Below, piece by piece: positions 48,201 through 51,493 of a stretch of DNA of 51,493 nt. Numbering within the stretch: the stretch's first letter is position 1; the number at the start of each line of letters is the position of its first letter. The translations under genes and the position numbers were made by a program. The DNA lies in contig CANSCI010000008.1 of assembly GCA_947645355.1 (NCBI GenBank), positions 1 through 51,493 of the forward strand, in the 5' to 3' direction. The notes beneath the pieces are model-generated. The model made no database searches. It was given only the letters and a program-made list of their open reading frames with translations, and was not told the DNA's origin. This stretch comes from an uncultured Dorea sp. Lineage in GTDB: Bacteria; Bacillota; Clostridia; Lachnospirales; Lachnospiraceae.

Positions 48201-49064
48201 ATGATTATCAATCGAATCGGTGCTGAATTTGAATATGAAGGCACAACCTATGTTGTCGGCGCTCCCATTGTGGGAACGTCGGGAAGCGAGTATGAGGGCC
48301 TGTATGGAACGATTACGGAAATCCGTGATGGAGAGGATAAGGAAACGGAAAATGAAACGCCGGATATATACTGCTCTTTTGAAGTTCCAGCACTGCCCTA
48401 TGAAGTAAAAAAGCTGGAAGATGTTTTTTCTGAACTGTATGGCCAGAAAAAGACTATTGACGACATCATTCTGGATTTTGTCATCATGGCTCCGTCTATG
48501 GTGGAGCCGCTTGATGATCTGAAAGAATGCCGTCAGCATCCGAGGATTTATATTCTTTTTGAAGATTGGGCGGTAGATGGCGAACAGGGAAATTCTTCCG
48601 AGGTCTATACGGACTTCAATGATGCGAAACGCATACTGGTGCAGAAGCTGAAAGAGGAGCAGGAAAGCGGCTGTATTCCGCAATGGGCGGATGATGAGAA
48701 GTTCAAGGAGCATTCCACGGACTCCCTCTATGAATGTTACATTGACGGCGAATACTGTGAGAGCCATTACCATATCGCAATCGTCTCGCAGCAGCTCTGC
48801 GTTTCCAACCGGTTTGTCAGGGAGATGGGATGGCTTTATCAGGCATCCTGCCAGCTTGAGGATTTTGTATCGCAGGTGTCAGACTGGGATGAGCTGGATC
48901 AGCTGACCGATGAGCAATATAACCGCATGGTCCAGGATCCCCGTTTCCCGGAAAGGCTCCAGAACAAGCTGGGCAAAAACGATTCCTACTGGGAAGCCTA
49001 TTGGGAGACAGTTTCCGAGGTTGCACATGAGTTTGTGAATGAGTATCTGCAGGAGGAGGCGTAA
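48201..49064 (+). CDS. Unknown 287-residue protein
   Basis: AAAGGAGG precedes the ATG. N-terminal 75 residues look like a small beta barrel (EYEGTTYVVGAPIVGTSGSEYEGLYGTITEI); the middle holds IYILFEDWAVDGEQGNSSEVYTDFNDAKRILVQKL; the C-terminus is helical and acidic (WDELDQLTDEQYNRMVQD). Strongly acidic overall. Size and acidity recall DNA-mimic or anti-restriction proteins, but no ArdA-type motif was found. Confidence 0.7.
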   Translation: MIINRIGAEFEYEGTTYVVGAPIVGTSGSEYEGLYGTITEIRDGEDKETENETPDIYCSFEVPALPYEVKKLEDVFSELYGQKKTIDDIILDFVIMAPSMVEPLDDLKECRQHPRIYILFEDWAVDGEQGNSSEVYTDFNDAKRILVQKLKEEQESGCIPQWADDEKFKEHSTDSLYECYIDGEYCESHYHIAIVSQQLCVSNRFVREMGWLYQASCQLEDFVSQVSDWDELDQLTDEQYNRMVQDPRFPERLQNKLGKNDSYWEAYWETVSEVAHEFVNEYLQEEA

Positions 49065-49070
49065 AGATCT

Positions 49071-49412
49071 ATGAATACAAGGCTCAACTATCTCTATCGG
49101 GATGCCGACAACTACAAGATGCCAAATTCCTGTGTGGTTATTGGTGAGATAAGCGAAGCGCAAATCGCAGAAGTCATATCCTGTCTAGACTGTGGGGAAT
49201 ATTTCATTCCCCGGCAGGTGGGGCTTCCTGAAAAACGCTTTGACAGGTTTGACGAGGAGGTGGACCAGTGCTGGTTTGAATTAAGTGCAGATGGGTTTGA
49301 GGCTACCGAAAATGTTTCCGATATTGACATGACTGTGAGGCAACTCGTGGAGTTGTTTCGTAGTGCAAAAAACAACTGGCATGATGATGTGCCGTTAGGA
49401 GGTGCAGTATGA
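49071..49412 (+). CDS. Unknown 113-residue acidic protein
   Basis: GGAGGAGG lies upstream, 6 bp after the previous stop. ...VVIGEISEAQIAEVISCLDCGEYFIPRQVGLPEKRFDRFDEEVDQCW. Overlaps the next gene by 4 nt (ATGA). Unrecognised; a CLDCGEYF Cys pair could bind metal. Confidence 0.68.
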   Translation: MNTRLNYLYRDADNYKMPNSCVVIGEISEAQIAEVISCLDCGEYFIPRQVGLPEKRFDRFDEEVDQCWFELSADGFEATENVSDIDMTVRQLVELFRSAKNNWHDDVPLGGAV

Positions 49413-49846
49413 GTTACTCAGAATGGCATACTTACGGCTATGGAATCTGCGTTTCCGATATTACGGATGAGTCTGTGGAACGCCTGCAGAAGCTGATTTC
49501 CCTGGCGCCGGAGTACCAAAAGAAAATACAGGAATGGCTGGATGAGAGTGAGATATCGGAGCCGGCCTACGAGGATTATCTGGAGTTCGACCAGGACTAT
49601 ATGCTTGGCCTAGCAACCATCTTAAAAGAAGTGATCCTTGAGGCAGAGGACATTGACCTTGTGGCGTGCGACAGCCATGACGGCACGGATTATCTGCTCT
49701 ATGTGCCGGACTATCCCTGGAACATGGGAAAACACAGACAGCTCATGACGGAGGAGGCCGTCGCAGGGCTTTTCCGAAAATATGTTTCCATTTTGACAGA
49801 TGAGGCGATAGAAATAGATTACCAGTCTGTTGAGAATGGAGGTTAG
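49409..49846 (+). CDS. Unknown 145-residue acidic protein
   Basis: GGAGG precedes the ATG. MSYSEWHTYGYGICVSDITDESVERLQKL with a very acidic middle (YEDYLEFDQDYML, AEDIDLVACDSHDGTDYLL). Family not recognised. It ends 11 bp before the methyltransferase gene, with AGGAGG in between, so co-expression is expected. Confidence 0.68.
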   Translation: MSYSEWHTYGYGICVSDITDESVERLQKLISLAPEYQKKIQEWLDESEISEPAYEDYLEFDQDYMLGLATILKEVILEAEDIDLVACDSHDGTDYLLYVPDYPWNMGKHRQLMTEEAVAGLFRKYVSILTDEAIEIDYQSVENGG

Positions 49847-49857
49847 GAGGTGGCGTT

Positions 49858-50790
49858 ATGCCTTATAAAAGCGATACAAGGCCGCTGACCAGCATCGTTT
49901 CCTATCCGGAGCGTGGCGAAGGCGGCGACAACCGTTATCGGGGGAACTGCTCTCCCAGACTGATTGAGGATCTTTTAGGGTTCTTTCGCCCGGGAGAAAT
50001 CTGTGACTACATGTGCGGCAGCGGGACGACCAAAGCGGCGGCGGACAAGCTGGGCGTTGGCAGTCATCTCTATGACCTGCACAGCGGCTTTGACATCATG
50101 AACTGCGAGATCCCGGAGCGCCCGGAGTTCATCTTCTGGCATCCTCCATATTGGGATATCGTCACGTTTTCGGATGTCATGTATAAAGCCTCAGATGTTC
50201 AAAAGAACTACGGCTATGACCCGAGACAGTATGATCTGTCGCGCATACCGGACTGGGAAAGCTTTGTTGATAAAATGAATTATGCCATGATGAAGCAGTT
50301 TTCTGCCCTTGAAAAAGGTGGCAGGATGGCGGTTTTAATGGGAGACATTAAGAAAAGAGGCGCGCTTTACAGTATGCTTTCTGAAATCGTCAAACCGGGG
50401 TCTTTGGAGAATATCATCATCAAGGCCCAGCATAACTGCTTTTCAGACCAGATACAGTATAGCGGAAAATTCATCCCGATTCTTCATGAATATGTGATGA
50501 TTGTCCGAAAGGATTCACCGCTTCTAGTTCCGATTATCATGGCAAAAAAAGCGGAGGTCGATATCCGGGATATGCCGGGGGCGACATGGCGTGATGTGGT
50601 TGCTGCCGTTTTGGAACAGTGCAGCGAGCCGGTGACGCTCACGTTTCTCTATGAGAAAATAGAGCCGCACAAAAAAGCACAGGCAAATAAGTGGTGGAAA
50701 GAAAAAATCCGCCAAACGCTTCAGATCAATCCTACATACTTCTTTCATGATGGCAGGGGAATGTGGTCGTTGAACAGAAGCGCAGCATAG
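49858..50790 (+). CDS. Orphan DNA methyltransferase with C-terminal winged-helix-like domain
   Basis: 310 residues. SAM motif MCGSGTT (about 52-58), a second strand FIFWHPPYWDI (H95-P-P-Y98 takes the place of the DPPY/SPPY catalytic motif IV), and the GGRMAVLMGDI strand of amino-methyltransferases. The C-terminal 70 residues (TWRDVVAAVLEQCSEPVTLTFLYEKIE...FFHDGRGMWSLN) look like a winged-helix/HARE-type domain, suggesting DNA or nucleosome-like target reading. AGGAGG precedes ATG. No restriction endonuclease lies nearby, so it may protect the element or act in regulation. HPPY is unusual but keeps the key Pro-Pro-Tyr. Confidence 0.85.
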   Translation: MPYKSDTRPLTSIVSYPERGEGGDNRYRGNCSPRLIEDLLGFFRPGEICDYMCGSGTTKAAADKLGVGSHLYDLHSGFDIMNCEIPERPEFIFWHPPYWDIVTFSDVMYKASDVQKNYGYDPRQYDLSRIPDWESFVDKMNYAMMKQFSALEKGGRMAVLMGDIKKRGALYSMLSEIVKPGSLENIIIKAQHNCFSDQIQYSGKFIPILHEYVMIVRKDSPLLVPIIMAKKAEVDIRDMPGATWRDVVAAVLEQCSEPVTLTFLYEKIEPHKKAQANKWWKEKIRQTLQINPTYFFHDGRGMWSLNRSAA

Positions 50791-50799
50791 TATCTGCGT

Positions 50800-50835
50800 C
50801 TGGGGGATGTCTTTTGTAGGCATCCCTCAGTTGCT
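50800..50835 (+). terminator. Terminator after methyltransferase
   Basis: CTGGGGGATG (50800-50809) pairs with CATCCCTCAG (50821-50830, one G-U) before TTGCTTT. The next terminator, at 51249, shares its GGGGATG/GGCATC design. Confidence 0.7.
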
Positions 50836-50865
50836 TTAACTATATGTAGAAGAAGGATGGCTTTT

Positions 50866-50875
50866 TTGCTATAAT
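50866..50875 (+). promoter_or_regulatory. Extended -10 promoter of last cargo gene
   Basis: TGCTATAAT, an extended -10 (TATAAT at 50870-50875) with no good -35. Start of RNA would be near 50882, ahead of AGGAGG. Confidence 0.5.
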
Positions 50876-50905
50876 ACAAATATACTTATGAGCAGGAGGC
50901 GAAAT

Positions 50906-51232
50906 ATGTCTGTTTATTATAATCCGGACACGTACAGAAAAATTATCAGAAATGGTGAAGAATGTTGGGTATATGATTGGGGCAAAAATGCTGATATAAA
51001 TTCGTTCAATTATATGCTGGATCGCTGGGAGGGCACTCAGCAACAATTTTTTATCAATGGTGAGACCAAGCAATATTTTCTTATTAATAAACAAGAGCGT
51101 ACTGTCATGGAAATATCAAATCCAGAAGTAATAAGGTTCCTGTATGAGAATCTTTATATGGCGAATATTAACGAAACTTTTATCGAACTGTTCACCTCAA
51201 TCGGAGGGTTTAAGACAGTAAAGTACGAGTAG
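50906..51232 (+). CDS. Unknown 108-residue protein
   Basis: ATG 50906 lies 7 nt after AGGAGG. MSVYYNPDTYRKIIRNGEECWVYDWGKNADINSF, later KQYFLINKQERTVMEISNPEVIRFLYENLYMANINETF. Soluble, Tyr/Asn-rich, more AT-rich than the block before it. No family recognised. It has its own promoter and terminator, so it is a single-gene unit. Confidence 0.65.
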   Translation: MSVYYNPDTYRKIIRNGEECWVYDWGKNADINSFNYMLDRWEGTQQQFFINGETKQYFLINKQERTVMEISNPEVIRFLYENLYMANINETFIELFTSIGGFKTVKYE

Positions 51233-51248
51233 ATTCTGATTTTTTCTT

Positions 51249-51279
51249 GGGGATGTCGTTTCGGCGGCATCTCTTTTTG
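51249..51279 (+). terminator. Terminator
   Basis: GGGGATG (about 51249-51255) pairs with GGCATCTC (about 51266-51273), then TTTTT. Confidence 0.7.
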
Positions 51280-51319
51280 CATAATTGTTTTCAATTTGGA
51301 CATACTAATCTCCGGGAGT

Positions 51320-51374
51320 TCTATTTACATTCGCACTTCAATAGTGTATAATATGGAGTGCGAATGTAAATAGA
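51320..51374 (+). promoter_or_regulatory. Palindromic promoter/operator of AbiEi-like gene
   Basis: Perfect 18-bp inverted repeat (arms 51320-51337 and 51357-51374, core CTATTTACATTCGCACT), enclosing a promoter: -35 TTTACA (51324-51329), 17-bp spacer, -10 TATAAT (51347-51352). One arm covers the -35 and the other the start point, ideal for autorepression. AbiEi antitoxins are known to bind inverted repeats in their own promoter. Confidence 0.82.
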
Positions 51375-51387
51375 GCCAAGGAGGTGC

Positions 51388-51493
51388 ATTGATACGGACA
51401 CGATTTGGACTAAAATTCAAACAATAGCAGAAAAAAGTAATGGGTTTGTTAAGACTTCTGATATTGAGGCGGCTGGAATCAGCAGACCGATGT
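51388..51493 (+). CDS. AbiEi-family antitoxin, N-terminus only (runs off the window)
   Basis: The frame reads DTIWTKIQTIAEKSNGFVKT then SDIEAAGISRPM, the N-terminal winged helix of type IV antitoxins (AbiEi_4-like). The ribosome binding site AAGGAGG (51378-51384) is clear, but the frame has no ATG, GTG or TTG near it; ATT 51388 is the nearest possible start, so initiation is unusual or inefficient. A toxin gene of AbiEii type is expected next, outside the window. Confidence 0.7.
   Translation, partial: MDTDTIWTKIQTIAEKSNGFVKTSDIEAAGISRPM

Noticed and set aside
48201-49846. ArdA-type anti-restriction proteins
   Set aside because: Acidity is suggestive but the ArdA motif was not found, so only unknown acidic proteins are reported.
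1-51493. CRISPR array, tRNA or rRNA genes
   Set aside because: No regularly spaced identical repeats of suitable length and no tRNA or rRNA landmark sequences were seen on either strand.

Overview
The window reads as DNA from a gut-type Clostridia (Lachnospiraceae/Oscillospiraceae-like Firmicute). The support is AGGAGG ribosome binding sites throughout, sigma-A promoters with 17-bp spacers, an SPQTG cell-wall sorting signal with a class B sortase, and HxlR, ArsR and CsoR regulators. No rRNA, tRNA, CRISPR array or complete insertion sequence was found. Gene content is largely accessory: three tyrosine-recombinase or toxin-antitoxin-like modules, several resistance and efflux modules, and a 22-kb one-strand block that looks like cargo of an integrative or plasmid element.

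Region 1 (1-3.9 kb): the 3' end of an M15/VanX-like D-Ala-D-Ala dipeptidase, then a tyrosine recombinase. Next comes a segment bounded by exact inverted repeats that holds an outward promoter, then a small ORF and a sortase-anchored surface protein. This fits a phase-variable (invertible) promoter that in the orientation given points away from the surface protein. A decayed second copy of the dipeptidase end closes the module.

Region 2 (3.9-9.0 kb): a sensor kinase and a response regulator with two in-frame stops, divergent from an ABC transporter (ATPase plus two permeases) and a YxeA-like protein. This is a cationic-peptide or lantibiotic-type resistance locus with 11-bp-phased repeats in its promoter. 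Region 3 (9.3-14.6 kb): an XRE regulator, an AbiE-like nucleotidyltransferase/regulator pair with a consensus promoter, a second tyrosine recombinase plus class B sortase, and a scar of two decayed genes. Region 4 (14.8-19.8 kb): AraC and HxlR regulators, a radical SAM protein, and an AT-rich cluster of small proteins including a TudS-related putative desulfidase. Region 5 (20.1-28.9 kb): a MATE exporter, CsoR with a copper ATPase carrying a C-terminal CopZ-like domain, a second metal ATPase with its own HMA protein, two divergent ArsR regulators, a nitroreductase and an HxlR regulator. A near-identical 15-bp motif lies in three of these promoter regions.

Region 6 (28.9-51.2 kb): about 27 tightly packed plus-strand genes, many overlapping by 4 nt. 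They encode a methylase-like SAM protein without motif IV, NAD-dependent DNA ligase, two cysteine-cluster proteins, a YodL-like protein, SSB, a MoxR-type AAA+ ATPase paired with a metallopeptidase/VWA protein, a second DNA methyltransferase, and many small proteins of unknown family. Two parts of the block start with the same arrangement: a consensus promoter, a short leader beginning ATCAG, and an early terminator. Relaxase and type IV secretion genes are not in view, so mobility of this block is inferred. The window ends in the start of an AbiEi-type antitoxin gene behind a palindromic promoter/operator.
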